Shown piece by piece: positions 1-8,097 of a DNA stretch of 34,925 bases; position 1 is the stretch's first letter, and every line of letters begins with the position of its first letter. This stretch comes from Myxosarcina sp. GA_180221_E-2-1-MAG-40_15. GTDB lineage: Bacteria; Cyanobacteriota; Cyanobacteriia; Cyanobacteriales; Xenococcaceae. The DNA lies in NCBI GenBank assembly GCA_020692205.1, contig JAIMKV010000003.1:1-34925 (forward strand), in the 5' to 3' direction. The notes below the pieces were generated by a model. That model made no database searches. It had not been told where the DNA came from and saw only the letters and a list, made by a program, of their open reading frames with translations. The position numbers and the translations under genes are program-made.

Positions 1-73
1 CATTCTGTCCTAACCTTTATACGTAATGCTATATAGACTCCGCAATTAAGTTGACAGTAGCTAAAATCAAAGT

Positions 74-108
74 AAAAGACCATAGTTACTGGATAACTAT
101 GGTCTTTT
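74..108. terminator. Perfect 15-bp inverted repeat, bidirectional terminator
   Basis: The arms at 74-88 and 94-108 are exact reverse complements around the 5-nt loop CTGGA. The stem begins with AAAA and ends with TTTT, so each strand gives a hairpin followed by a T-tract. It lies about 140 nt beyond the porin stop codon and is the likely intrinsic terminator of that minus-strand transcript. It could also serve a plus-strand gene to the left of the window. Confidence 0.8.
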
Positions 109-245
109 TGAACTAGTGTTCAACTAAACGGTGTTTACTGCGCTTTTGGATAGAATACATGAGTTGAACTTTAGAAAAGCTATAAAACTAGTTAATAAAC
201 AGCGTTAGTTTATTCAAGTAAAAACTGCTGTTAATCGTCCTAATC

Positions 246-1850
246 TTAGAAAGTAAAAGTAGTTCTTAAAACACCAATTAAAGCATCTTCATCATCTTCA
301 CTACCGTTAGGAGCAATTAAATAAACTACACCAGGGGTAATCGAGATATTGTCGTTGAACTGATACTTGTATAAACCTTCAAGATGAATCGGCAAATCTT
401 GATCACTTCCTACGTAAGGTTCAACTCCTGCAAAAAGAGCAGCTAAGTTACCTTCTTTACCCAAGTCTGGAAATGACAATCCAGCACCATAAGACCAAAT
501 TTCTGCTGCTCCTGCTTCAGAAGTAGGCTGTGCATCAGTATACATCCCAAAAGCATTGAGAGCAATCTGATCGCTAAATTGAAAAGCTGCTTGTACACCG
601 TAAGAGTTAGTAACTGTCTTAATACCCTCGCCAAAAGGCTGTCTTGCCAGTGCAGTACCTACACCCAAGTCATAAATTGTATTGTCACTAACTCCAAATT
701 GACCTAACGAGTAAGTACCAGCTAGCTGAAGCCGATCATCTAATAAGCTTAGGGTAACTTGACCCAATGCCGAGTATTCTTCATTGATGAATCCACCATC
801 TTCATCGGCAACAGGATTAAAGGAATCACCACCGAAATAACCAGCACTAACAGTGATAAAGTCTGTGGCTTCAAAGTTGAAACCAACACCACCACCAGAA
901 GCCAAACCGATTTTGTAAATTGGACTGGATTCAGCAAAGCTAGACAAAGAACCAGTCGCACCAGTGAAAGAATCTAAATATGGGCTAAGAGAAGGTACAA
1001 AGTCAACCCAGAGAGGGAAAGCAGCGGGGAGATAAACATCAATTTTCTCACCAATGGGGAAGTAGTAAGCTAACCAGCCAATTTCTATATTGTTATCATT
1101 ATCGAAATTGTAGGTCAAAGCACCTGTATCTAGATCGATCGGATCTCCATTTATGTCTTCTGTTTGGAAACCATAAATAGCATTACCAGCATCAAGACGG
1201 GTATATAGAGCATCTTCCCCAAAGAAACTGGAAACGAAAGCCAGACGCGCTCTATTTTGGAAAACTGGTTCGTTAAGATCAGAGTTATTAAACTCATTGC
1301 TGATGCCAAAAACAGCTTCTCCTTCTAATTTAGTAGTAGTAGAGAAAGCACTATCTTCTAATACTGCCGTACGGCTTTCAATTTCATCAACTCTACCCCC
1401 TAAAGTAGCTAATTCTGCTTCAAACTCTTGGTTGAGACGGTTTATTGTATCTAAATCTTCAGCACTGACAGAACCTTGTGAAGCAATCAATCGCTCGATT
1501 TGATTTAAACAAGAGTTTAAGCCAGCCGCAAATTCATAACGAGTCAGAGGCTGACTACCACGGTAAGTCTGGTTAGGAAAACCAGCAATACATCCATAGC
1601 GGTCAACTAAGCTACGTAATGCTTCATAAGCCCAATCTGTGGGAGAAACATCCCGCAGTTGATTAACGTTAGTTACTTGATTACGGGGGGTGGTTTTACC
1701 TTCTTGGCTATAATTATTAATTTGATTCAGTAACTGAGTATTAGCGTCTGCGCCTGAAACTGACTGAGCCGAAGCTGATAATTGAGAACTCAACACCAAA
1801 CCAATTATTGCTGGAGAAACCAACAACAAATTACGGATTAATTTAGACAT
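246..1850 (-). CDS. Cyanobacterial iron-uptake-type porin (SLH domain + OprB-like barrel)
   Basis: This is an outer-membrane channel protein of 534 residues, the usual size for cyanobacterial SLH porins. A signal peptide (about residues 1-30, ending near SASAQS) is followed by an SLH domain at about 65-125 (DVSPTDWAYEALRSLV, then TRYEFAAGLNSCL), which in this family binds the peptidoglycan layer. A short coiled coil at about 130-165 leads into an OprB-type beta-barrel ending in TFTF, with the terminal aromatic residue typical of outer-membrane proteins. I place the start at the ATG of MSKLIRN, because the codons just upstream (GTG AGG AAA) form the GTGAGG ribosome site; a GTG start three codons earlier is less likely. 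The gene is monocistronic. An NtcA-type promoter lies 122 nt upstream and a strong hairpin lies downstream. The ion or solute carried cannot be read from the sequence; the iron-uptake name comes from the family. Confidence 0.9.
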   Translation of the reverse strand: MSKLIRNLLLVSPAIIGLVLSSQLSASAQSVSGADANTQLLNQINNYSQEGKTTPRNQVTNVNQLRDVSPTDWAYEALRSLVDRYGCIAGFPNQTYRGSQPLTRYEFAAGLNSCLNQIERLIASQGSVSAEDLDTINRLNQEFEAELATLGGRVDEIESRTAVLEDSAFSTTTKLEGEAVFGISNEFNNSDLNEPVFQNRARLAFVSSFFGEDALYTRLDAGNAIYGFQTEDINGDPIDLDTGALTYNFDNDNNIEIGWLAYYFPIGEKIDVYLPAAFPLWVDFVPSLSPYLDSFTGATGSLSSFAESSPIYKIGLASGGGVGFNFEATDFITVSAGYFGGDSFNPVADEDGGFINEEYSALGQVTLSLLDDRLQLAGTYSLGQFGVSDNTIYDLGVGTALARQPFGEGIKTVTNSYGVQAAFQFSDQIALNAFGMYTDAQPTSEAGAAEIWSYGAGLSFPDLGKEGNLAALFAGVEPYVGSDQDLPIHLEGLYKYQFNDNISITPGVVYLIAPNGSEDDEDALIGVLRTTFTF

Positions 1851-1878
1851 TTTCCTCACACCTTAAAACAGAAATTCA

Positions 1879-1902
1879 ATCGCACCAACAATTAAGTGCG
1901 AT
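1879..1902 (-). other. Small inverted repeat in the porin leader
   Basis: ATCGCAC (1879-1885) and GTGCGAT (1896-1902) form 7-bp arms around a 10-nt loop, between the predicted transcript start and the ribosome site of the porin. It overlaps a HIP1-like GCGATCGC octamer, so it may be incidental. No T-tract follows. Confidence 0.3.
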
Positions 1903-1944
1903 CGCGCCAATTTTAACCGTTGACTAACATTAAGCGCAATAACA

Positions 1945-1987
1945 AAATTAACAACGATATCGCATTTCTTGTGTATCTTAAGATACA
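1945..1987 (-). promoter_or_regulatory. NtcA-activated promoter of the porin gene
   Basis: The 16-bp perfect palindrome TGTATCTTAAGATACA (1972-1987) fits the NtcA consensus GTA-N8-TAC with its preferred TGTA/TACA flanks. On the minus strand it is followed after exactly 22 nt by TAATTT (1945-1950), matching the TAN3T -10 box of class II NtcA-activated promoters. This predicts a transcript start near 1938 and a leader of roughly 90 nt for the porin gene. Confidence 0.75.
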
Positions 1988-2076
1988 TTTTTAATTCCGT
2001 TAGCAGTTACTCAAGTTGCCAATATTTAACTCATAGCTGTATTACAAGACTTCCAACAGTACATAATTGATTGAAT

Positions 2077-3549
2077 CTAATTACTGACCCAATTAACCAG
2101 GGTTCTAACGGGGAAGCCAGTCGCACCTTTGTTGTTGACCCCACTAGCAGACTCTGCCCAGACAGGACCTGCAACATCTAAGTGCATCCAAGGAGTTTCC
2201 TTAATAAACTGCTTGAGAAATAAGGCAGCGGTAATCGACCCACCAGGGCGAGGCCCAGTGTTTTTCATATCGGCAATTTGAGACTTCAAGCCTTCAAAAT
2301 ATTTTTCTTCGAGAGGCAACTGCCAAAACTTTTCTCCTGCTGATTTAGCAGCGGTTTTCAGCTCTTGGGCCAGAGCATCGTCAGTACTCCACAGCCCAGC
2401 GATATCATTACCTAAAGCAACAATACACGCTCCAGTTAACGTAGCAAGATCGACGATCGCATCTACCTCTAGTTTTTCGGCATAGACTAGGGCATCTGCC
2501 AGAGTTAGTCTGCCCTCAGCATCAGTGTTATTAACTTCAATCGTTTTACCATTAGATGCTTTAAGCACATCACCAGGATGCATCGCTTTACCGCTAATCA
2601 TATTTTCCGTGGCTGCACAAATGAAGTGAACCTCAACGTCTGGCTTGAGCTGGGCGATCGCTTTGGCTGCGCCAAGAGTGGCAGCGCCGCCTCCCATATC
2701 CATTTTCATGGTTTCAATCCCGCTACCGCTAGGTTTAAGATTCAAACCACCAGAGTCAAAGGTAACGCTTTTACCCACAATAGCCACCTTACGTTTGGCT
2801 GTACCTTGAGGTTTATAGATTAGGTGAATAAACTTTGGGGGAATCTCCGAAGCCTGACCTACACCGAGATAAGCACCCATGCCTTGCTCGAACTTAGCAC
2901 AGTCTTCTTGTTCTAAGATTTTAACTTCTAGATTATATTCTTGAGCTAGCTGCTGTGCTGTTTGAGCCATGGTTACGGGGGTAACTTCATTAGCAGGAGC
3001 ATTAACTAATTCTCTAGCAAAGATCACTCCAGAAGCTATGGTTTGGGCTTTGGAGATGGCTTGTTCCTGTCCTGGCAAACCAATTAAATCAACAGTCTCT
3101 AGTTTTGGTTCTTGAGATTCTGGTTTAGACTTAAAGCGATTATCTTCGTGGAGAGCCAAAATGATTGCTTCAGTAATTGCTTGAGCTACTTCTGCGGCAG
3201 ATTCTGATCCTGGTGGCAAGCTAATAGCCAAAGTTTTTTCTTTCTTTGCCAAACGAGCGATCTCGGCTGCGGCACTGCGCCAGCTATCTACAGTTAAATC
3301 GCTGGACTTGCCCAAGCCGACTAGAGCAACCTTGCGTACAGGGTTTTTGCCGCCAACACGGCTCACTGCACTAGTACCAGATTTACCTTCAAATTCCTCA
3401 TCGGCAATTAATTCAGAAATTGTCCCAGTTAATTTCTCATCTAATTTGGCTAAGTCTCCTGACAACTCAGTTTCGCCTTCTAAAATACCAACGGCAAGTA
3501 AGTCGCCCGTCCAATCTAATAATGCTGTATCGGTTGCTTTGATCTGCAT
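2077..3549 (-). CDS. pepA: Leucyl aminopeptidase (M17 family)
   Basis: This cytosolic two-metal aminopeptidase removes N-terminal residues in peptide turnover. It has 490 residues, normal for the family. The variable N-terminal domain (about 1-170) is followed by the catalytic domain carrying the M17 signature [14 protein letters not shown] at about 340-353, with the metal and catalytic region [16 protein letters not shown] and [13 protein letters not shown]-like segments upstream. The start MQIKATDT agrees with the N-terminus I remember for cyanobacterial PepA. The only purine-rich stretch (AAAAGAGG) directly abuts this ATG, an unusually short ribosome-site spacing. The gene has the same strand as the porin but is separated by 226 nt holding the NtcA promoter, so the two are probably transcribed separately. 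Confidence 0.95.
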   Translation of the reverse strand: MQIKATDTALLDWTGDLLAVGILEGETELSGDLAKLDEKLTGTISELIADEEFEGKSGTSAVSRVGGKNPVRKVALVGLGKSSDLTVDSWRSAAAEIARLAKKEKTLAISLPPGSESAAEVAQAITEAIILALHEDNRFKSKPESQEPKLETVDLIGLPGQEQAISKAQTIASGVIFARELVNAPANEVTPVTMAQTAQQLAQEYNLEVKILEQEDCAKFEQGMGAYLGVGQASEIPPKFIHLIYKPQGTAKRKVAIVGKSVTFDSGGLNLKPSGSGIETMKMDMGGGAATLGAAKAIAQLKPDVEVHFICAATENMISGKAMHPGDVLKASNGKTIEVNNTDAEGRLTLADALVYAEKLEVDAIVDLATLTGACIVALGNDIAGLWSTDDALAQELKTAAKSAGEKFWQLPLEEKYFEGLKSQIADMKNTGPRPGGSITAALFLKQFIKETPWMHLDVAGPVWAESASGVNNKGATGFPVRTLVNWVSN

Positions 3550-3860
3550 CCTCTTTTAATCGATCCTTTGTGTGAAGTAACTATATTTCTCTCTAATCTG
3601 TTTTTTTAGATCTAAGTTCTTTGACCAGTTCATAAAACAGCATCCGAGTTAACTTAAATAATATCCGAGTCAGCGCGTCTTTGCCCTTGACTGACTTTCT
3701 TCATTCTTGATAGCGATCGCCTAACTGACTCGTCAACTTATTATGTTTAAAGTAACTTTGACGATGTTATTGCAATTTATTATAACGTTGTCAGTTGACT
3801 TATAAAATGAAAAGATTTTTACGAAGTTTCAATAATTTGTGCCTGATGGAGATCAGATTA

Positions 3861-4007
3861 TCAGTAAAACATACTATGACCAGAGTTGAGGGAGAAAACA
3901 GTCGTTTAAGGCATTATTTGGTCAGGTTACATCGTAAAACTTTTGCTTATTCCAAGTCAGAAGAAATGTTATTCTTGTCAATAAAACTGTTGGTTTACTA
4001 TTTTTGA
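3861..4007 (+). pseudogene. IS1-type transposase remnant (C-terminal fragment)
   Basis: A reading frame open from about 3795 to 4007 encodes, over its last 50 residues, VKHTMTRVEGENSRLRHYL followed by RLHRKTFAYSKSEEM and a hydrophobic tail ending YYF. This is the ending of IS1-family DDE transposases (E-N-x-R-x-R-H-Y, then R-x-T-x-x-x-S-K-S). The rest of the transposase is missing, no matching terminal inverted repeats were found on either side, and there is no convincing start or ribosome site. It is most likely a decayed insertion-sequence tail between pepA and the pentapeptide gene. The identification rests on memory of the family pattern, not on an alignment. Confidence 0.6.
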
Positions 4008-4031
4008 TCAATTAAGCTAATTTTAATTTTA

Positions 4032-4063
4032 CTCACAAGTTCCTCAAATTTTAGATATATGAT
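4032..4063 (+). promoter_or_regulatory. Conserved CTCACAA-type promoter, copy 1 (pentapeptide gene)
   Basis: The box CTCACAAGTTCCTCAAATT (4032-4050) is followed by a TATGAT -10 hexamer at 4058-4063, beginning 26 nt after the first base of the box. The predicted start near 4070 leaves a 140-nt leader before the pentapeptide gene. Five more copies with the same register occur in this window. Confidence 0.65.
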
Positions 4064-4209
4064 CTTTTGATATGGAGGCATAATTATTTAACAAATTGTG
4101 ATGGTTGATTAAAGGTTAAAACTCCATTTTTATTTAATAGCTAACTCAAGTAATTAATTTTGTTGTCTGAGCTAGCTAGCGAATTGTTAGTCAAAGGAAC
4201 AACACGATT

Positions 4210-4743
4210 ATGAAAGCTACACAACTACTTCGTCAATATCGATATGGAATATTAGATTTTAATGGTGCCAGCCTACATGCTGCTCATCTTCAAGCTGCCG
4301 ATTTAACTCGGATTAATTTGACTCAAGCAGATCTAAGTGATGCTAACTTAAACGATGCTGATCTAAGCGGTGCTTGTCTAGAACAGGCTAATTTAACCAA
4401 TGCTAATTTAGTCGGTACTAGTTTCGTCGGTGCCAATTTGTCAGAAGTTAATTTAATTGGCGCAGATCTAGAAAATGCCGATCTCAACGGCGCGGATTTA
4501 AGTGGTGCAGATTTACGTTGTGCCAATTTACACGGCGCTCATTTGTGTAGTGCCAATCTAACTGATGTCGATCTTGGTGGTGCAAACTTAACTAACGCCG
4601 ATTTAACTGAGGCTCAATTGGCGGGTACTGATATTTCCGTAGCCGAAACCAAAGGAATAAATTTAGAGGGGGTAAATTGGGGCGAAAGTGAAAGAAAACA
4701 GGAAAATACGTCTCATCGCTGGGTTAGTTGGTCGGGAAAATAA
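4210..4743 (+). CDS. Pentapeptide-repeat protein
   Basis: This 177-residue protein is made almost entirely of A(D/N)LXX pentapeptides from about residue 18 to 155, which fold into a right-handed quadrilateral beta-helix. Visible repeats include ADLSDANLNDADLSGACL and ADLNGADLSGADLRCANL. There is no signal peptide or membrane segment, so it is probably cytosolic. The first 20 residues (MKATQLLRQYRYGILDFNGA) match the cap often seen in cyanobacterial members, and the last 20 are charged and non-repeating. The molecular role of such proteins is mostly unknown; some mimic DNA, and nothing here points to that. The start is the ATG after AAAGGAACAACACGATT. It is preceded by a conserved CTCACAA-type promoter, suggesting co-regulation with five other genes in the window, and it converges with the kinase-like gene downstream, 23 nt away. 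Confidence 0.9.
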   Translation: MKATQLLRQYRYGILDFNGASLHAAHLQAADLTRINLTQADLSDANLNDADLSGACLEQANLTNANLVGTSFVGANLSEVNLIGADLENADLNGADLSGADLRCANLHGAHLCSANLTDVDLGGANLTNADLTEAQLAGTDISVAETKGINLEGVNWGESERKQENTSHRWVSWSGK

Positions 4744-4766
4744 AGATAGCTTGGTTGAAATAATAA

Positions 4767-6305
4767 CTAAATTATCTGGTTGATTCTTTTCTGCCAATTT
4801 TGAGAGGTATCGACGACAATTAGATCGTTATCGTTATGTTCTGCTGGGGTGAAAGCTTCGGCATTTGCCTGTTGGCTGGCAATTAAATCTACCCCCGCAT
4901 CGGAAATATCACCCTGCCGCTGATTTAAGCGATCGCGCAATACTGATACAGGTGCGGTACAGTAAATCATCTTTAAAGGTATGTTGTTAGCCTCTGCTTG
5001 AGAACTTACAGGTTGGCGCAGCTTAACGCGATCGTATTTAGCATCCAGAATTACCGTATATCCTTCCTTGGCTAGCATAATACCCAAATTTAAGAGACGA
5101 TCATAAGTTTTTTGTGTCATCTCCTGGGAGTAAAGATCAGCTGTTCCCGACTCATCTAGAGGTATTCCCCCGAGGTGTTTACGAACCGCATCAGAACGAA
5201 TTTGAATTGCACCTTTATTCTGGGCAATTGTTCTAGCGACGGTGCTTTTACCCGAACCTGATAAACCAGACATTAAAATTAAACTGCCTGAGGTGACTTG
5301 AGTATATTGAGCGGCTAGTCGATAGTAGTCGCTAGCAGTTTGGCTTGCTTGTTCACGATCTACTTGGCTAACTTGAGGATCGTCAAGCAAAAAAGAATTT
5401 ACTTTAGCCCTAACATAAGCCTGTCTGCTTAGATATAAAGGTAATACTAGCAGCCCTGTCCAGTCTCCTGAGTATTCAAGATAACTATTGAGAAAAGCAT
5501 TTTTCAAATCAGGTTGTTTTCTGGCTGCTAAATCCATGACGGTAAAAGCCACATCGTACATCGTATCCACGAAGCGAAAAGACTCATTAAATTCAATGCG
5601 ATCAAACAACTGAATTTTGTCCTGCCATAAGCAAATATTTTGCAGGTGCAAATCACCGTGACATTCTTTAATTCGCTGCTGTTTTACTCTCTGTTGCAAT
5701 AAATCTTCTCGTTCGGTAAAGAAAAAATCGGTATATGCTTTAGTAGCTTCAAACTGCTCTTTAGTCTGAACAACGCCAATATATTTTTGAGACTGGCGGT
5801 AGTTTTCCTCAAAAGCAGCACGAATGTGATCTACTGTGCCAAAGCTACTAATATAATTATTGGTTTGAGCCTGATGATGAAATTGAGCTACGATCTTGCC
5901 CAATTCTATAAAGCGATCGCTATTTAGTTTCCCTGCATCTAAAAGATTAGAGAATAAATTTTCCTGGGGAAACTGACGCATTTTCAGGGCATACTCAACG
6001 ATATTTTCTGAGTTAGCCAGCAAAAAATCATCATTACATTTACTAATTGGCACAACTTCTAAATACAGTTCAGGGGCAATTTCGTGATTTAGTCGCAATT
6101 CTGTTTCTAAGCAATGCTTTCTTTTTGAGAGAGTAGAGTAATCAAGAAACCCATAATCGACATTTTTCTTGATTTTGTAAGCATATTCTCCTGTTAAAAA
6201 AACATAAGAAGCATGAGTTTGCATGATCTCTATTTTTTCGGCAACAGCATGGGGATAAAAATTAGGCTGCTGCATCTGGGAAATTAAGTTAGCAATATCA
6301 CTCAT
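4767..6305 (-). CDS. Two-domain aminoglycoside phosphotransferase-like / AAA_33 ATPase protein
   Basis: This 512-residue protein has two kinase modules. The N-terminal part (about 10-320) resembles the APH/choline kinase fold: HGDLHLQNICLW near 217 is the catalytic-loop pattern and DRIEFNE shortly after is the metal-binding segment. The C-terminal part (about 335-510) is a P-loop kinase of the AAA_33/gluconate-kinase type with Walker A GLSGSGKST near 347 and a conserved RSDAVRKHLGG just after it. Fusions of this kind are widespread in bacteria (COG2187/COG0645), but their substrate is not established, so no pathway is claimed. It is the last gene of a minus-strand series that includes the KaiA-like gene 36 nt upstream, with which it may be co-transcribed. 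A heptamer-repeat patch lies in that 36-nt gap. The start MSDIANLIS is the first ATG; the ribosome site is weak. Confidence 0.85.
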   Translation of the reverse strand: MSDIANLISQMQQPNFYPHAVAEKIEIMQTHASYVFLTGEYAYKIKKNVDYGFLDYSTLSKRKHCLETELRLNHEIAPELYLEVVPISKCNDDFLLANSENIVEYALKMRQFPQENLFSNLLDAGKLNSDRFIELGKIVAQFHHQAQTNNYISSFGTVDHIRAAFEENYRQSQKYIGVVQTKEQFEATKAYTDFFFTEREDLLQQRVKQQRIKECHGDLHLQNICLWQDKIQLFDRIEFNESFRFVDTMYDVAFTVMDLAARKQPDLKNAFLNSYLEYSGDWTGLLVLPLYLSRQAYVRAKVNSFLLDDPQVSQVDREQASQTASDYYRLAAQYTQVTSGSLILMSGLSGSGKSTVARTIAQNKGAIQIRSDAVRKHLGGIPLDESGTADLYSQEMTQKTYDRLLNLGIMLAKEGYTVILDAKYDRVKLRQPVSSQAEANNIPLKMIYCTAPVSVLRDRLNQRQGDISDAGVDLIASQQANAEAFTPAEHNDNDLIVVDTSQNWQKRINQII

Positions 6306-6331
6306 GAAAAGTTTACGATGATGAATACAAT

Positions 6332-6353
6332 TGACTTCTGACTACTGACTTTC
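6332..6353 (-). repeat. Degenerate GAAGTCA heptamer repeat overlapping the KaiA-like stop codon
   Basis: On the minus strand this is three heptamer-like units (GAAAGTCA, GTAGTCA, GAAGTCA). The stop codon of the KaiA-like gene (6342-6344) lies inside it. It belongs to the same family as the arrays at 7536, 8098, 13227, 13686 and 23078. Confidence 0.75.
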
Positions 6354-6779
6354 TAGGTTACGATACATTTCTCCCAAATGAGCAATGACATCAATTAATG
6401 TGAGGCGAAAATCATCGAGATCTTCAGTATGTAAACCTTGAGATATTAGTTGTTGTTCCAGATTATCCATCAAGCTCATGTGAATTTCCACAACTTTATT
6501 AATAGGGAGATTAAAACAGAAAGCTTCTGCCACAAAGCGATCAATTAGGTTATTAATGTTGTCTTGCGAAGAGAAATAATCAAAAAGAATTTGCGAGTAG
6601 ACCAATTTTAGCCTGCTAAGTAATCTTTCTTGTTCTAAAGTAGATAGTTGATGAAAAGATTGTTGAGAATGTCTAGCAAAATAAATATCTGTAGATTTAA
6701 ATCGTGGCAATTGAGAATTCAATCTATTTTGTTGCGCTTGATGTCTATCGATGTGATATTTACTAATGGTTTTAGGCAT
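6342..6779 (-). CDS. Short KaiA-like clock protein (C-terminal KaiC-binding domain only)
   Basis: This 145-residue protein ends in a clear KaiA C-terminal domain (about 55-142): RLKLVYSQILFDYFSS, then FVAEAFCFNLPINKVVEIHM and FRLTLIDVIAHLGEMYR, which match the helical bundle by which KaiA dimerises and binds the KaiC tail to stimulate KaiC autophosphorylation. The preceding YFARHSQQSF resembles the interdomain linker. The roughly 135-residue N-terminal pseudo-receiver domain of full-length KaiA (about 285-300 residues) is absent; only about 35 polar residues precede the linker. Short KaiA proteins are known from filamentous cyanobacteria, but there, as in other species, kaiA sits beside kaiBC; no kaiB or kaiC is in this window. 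The last three residues (ESQ) and the stop codon are encoded in a GAAGTCA-type repeat. It is either the organism's only KaiA, relocated, or an extra paralogue. Confidence 0.85.
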   Translation of the reverse strand: MPKTISKYHIDRHQAQQNRLNSQLPRFKSTDIYFARHSQQSFHQLSTLEQERLLSRLKLVYSQILFDYFSSQDNINNLIDRFVAEAFCFNLPINKVVEIHMSLMDNLEQQLISQGLHTEDLDDFRLTLIDVIAHLGEMYRNLESQ

Positions 6780-6879
6780 TATTTAAGCTTCTCTAATAAT
6801 TGTTAAAACAATCAGAATCTCAAGGCTAGCAACTTTTTTTTGCGTTGCTTATGGTTGTTTACCCGATCTTTTTAGCTCA

Positions 6880-7089
6880 TTAATACTGAGGTGTCAAAAC
6901 TTTTGAACCAACTGATAAATTTAAAACTCTCTTGGATTTTCGGTAACTATAACTATGCTCTTTAATATTTTCCCAATCTGGCATCTCTTGCCAGCAATGA
7001 CGGCAAAACCAATATTCTCGATGATTACTAATATGATGCAGCATGGAAGCAGAACAACAAGGACAGATATTTAGAATGCTCATAATCAT
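6880..7089 (-). CDS. Small zinc-ribbon protein
   Basis: This 69-residue protein has two Cys pairs, CPCC (about 9-12) and CRHC (about 29-32), spaced as in a zinc ribbon, with the conserved-looking core YWFCRHCWQEMP. The C-terminal half is basic (YSYRKSKR) and then non-descript. I recall similar tiny proteins in other cyanobacteria, sometimes near response regulators, but no function is known to me. The start is either the ATG given or the ATG two codons downstream; the ribosome site is weak for both. It lies 100 nt upstream of the KaiA-like gene on the same strand, with poly-T-rich DNA between them, so co-transcription is uncertain. Confidence 0.65.
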   Translation of the reverse strand: MIMSILNICPCCSASMLHHISNHREYWFCRHCWQEMPDWENIKEHSYSYRKSKRVLNLSVGSKVLTPQY

Positions 7090-7183
7090 TTAAACCAAGT
7101 AGGAAAAAAGTAGTGAAAAATCGAAATATTAAATAAGCTTTGATGTTTAAACCAGAAAAAAACTAAATAAAAGCTAAGCTTAA

Positions 7184-7417
7184 TTAGCAGGCAAATGTTG
7201 GTTCAAGCACCTGTTTTCCTTCTGGTTCAAGATAAACTTCTAAGCGTCCGTCAAGTATGGTTTCAAATAAGATTCTTTGTTGAGGAAAGACAACTTTTTC
7301 ATAATTGCAGTTCTGACTGTCAAGTACACGAATCAGCTGGATGTTGCGTGTAGAATTGGTGTAACAGCACAGCATTTTCGCAGTCGATCGCTCAGTTGCT
7401 GGACAAGTAAGTAGCAT
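7184..7417 (-). CDS. DUF1830 protein
   Basis: This 77-residue protein belongs to DUF1830, a small cyanobacterial family: LCCYTNSTRNIQLIRVLD at about 16-33, then FERVVF-type YEKVVFPQQRILFE and a C-terminal segment ending in Cys. No membrane segment is visible. The function of the family is unknown. The start is set at the ATG of MLLTCPATERS because GCGAGGAAAAATT directly precedes it; an upstream TTG six codons earlier would bury that ribosome site. A conserved CTCACAA-type promoter with a TATGAT -10 box lies only 22 nt from this start (predicted transcript start near 7439), which supports the assignment and leaves almost no leader. Confidence 0.8.
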   Translation of the reverse strand: MLLTCPATERSTAKMLCCYTNSTRNIQLIRVLDSQNCNYEKVVFPQQRILFETILDGRLEVYLEPEGKQVLEPTFAC

Positions 7418-7445
7418 AATTTTTCCTCGCTTCAATCTAATTCAA

Positions 7446-7477
7446 ATCATAGTTTCTAAATCTGAAGAATCTGTGAG
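7446..7477 (-). promoter_or_regulatory. Conserved CTCACAA-type promoter, copy 2 (DUF1830 gene)
   Basis: Read on the minus strand, CTCACAGATTCTTCAGATT (7459-7477) is followed by TATGAT at 7446-7451, again starting 26 nt after the first base of the box. The predicted transcript start is about 22 nt before the DUF1830 ATG. Confidence 0.6.
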
Positions 7478-7535
7478 GAAGTTGACGAAAAACTAAAAAA
7501 TATTAATTACTCTGGTTAAGTCAGATAATTGAAAA

Positions 7536-7588
7536 ACTTCTGACTTCTGACTTCTGACTTCTGACTTCTGACTCCTGACTTCTGACTC
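7536..7588 (-). repeat. GAAGTCA heptamer array after the response-regulator gene
   Basis: About seven head-to-tail copies of a 7-bp unit (minus strand GAAGTCA or GGAGTCA), beginning 7 nt after the response-regulator stop codon. This is a short tandemly repeated repetitive (STRR) sequence of the kind described in cyanobacteria. Confidence 0.9.
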
Positions 7589-7594
7589 CATAAG

Positions 7595-7969
7595 TTACCA
7601 GCCGAGGAATCCAGAAATTTGGCTAGCTAGGGTAAGCGAATCGAAGGGTTTGTTGATTACGCCTTTTGCCCCTGCATTATAAAAGCGACGGCGATCGCTT
7701 GCTTGAGCTTTAGCCGTAATAAAGATAGTCGGAATATGTTTAGTTTTGGGGTTAAGCAGTAGTTTTTCAATCGTTTGGATTCCATCTACTTCGGGCATCA
7801 TCGCATCCAAAAGAATCGCGTCTGGCTGTTCGTCTTCAGCGATCGCTACTCCCTCCATCCCACCAGAAGCACCAATCATTTCCCAACCCGCCTCAGATTC
7901 TAAGCAAAAACGAGCTAAGGTTTTGATGTCATCCTCATCATCAATAAATAAAATGCGTCTTGCGTTCAT
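7595..7969 (-). CDS. Single-domain response regulator (REC only)
   Basis: This 124-residue stand-alone receiver has every key position of the family: acidic pair DDE at about 10-12, phospho-acceptor Asp in AILLDAMMPEVDG near 55, Thr in IFITAKA near 83, and Lys in INKPFD near 107. There is no output domain, so it acts by phosphotransfer or protein contact, like CheY or Spo0F. It lies directly downstream of the large PAS/GAF histidine kinase on the same strand, 187 nt away, and is its most obvious partner. It is a close paralogue of the receiver at 17040-17450, sharing the IGFINKPFD-like ending. Its stop codon is followed at once by a heptamer array. Confidence 0.92.
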   Translation of the reverse strand: MNARRILFIDDEDDIKTLARFCLESEAGWEMIGASGGMEGVAIAEDEQPDAILLDAMMPEVDGIQTIEKLLLNPKTKHIPTIFITAKAQASDRRRFYNAGAKGVINKPFDSLTLASQISGFLGW

Positions 7970-8097
7970 GTTATTAAAAAGCGACAGACAATAAAATTTT
8001 ATCGGCTAAATACGATTATGTTATGGTAGCTTGTTATTTTCCAACCTAATATTACAGCATTTCTAAGGCTACGAGTCACAAGTAAAGGGTACTGTTA

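Noticed and set aside
1972-1987. Intrinsic terminator of pepA
   Set aside because: The palindrome has no loop, and the T-run is on the wrong side for pepA; the exact GTA-N8-TAC plus 22 nt plus TAN3T layout fits an NtcA site.
7536-7588. Possible CRISPR array
   Set aside because: The units are contiguous 7-mers with no spacers; this is a tandem heptamer repeat, not CRISPR.
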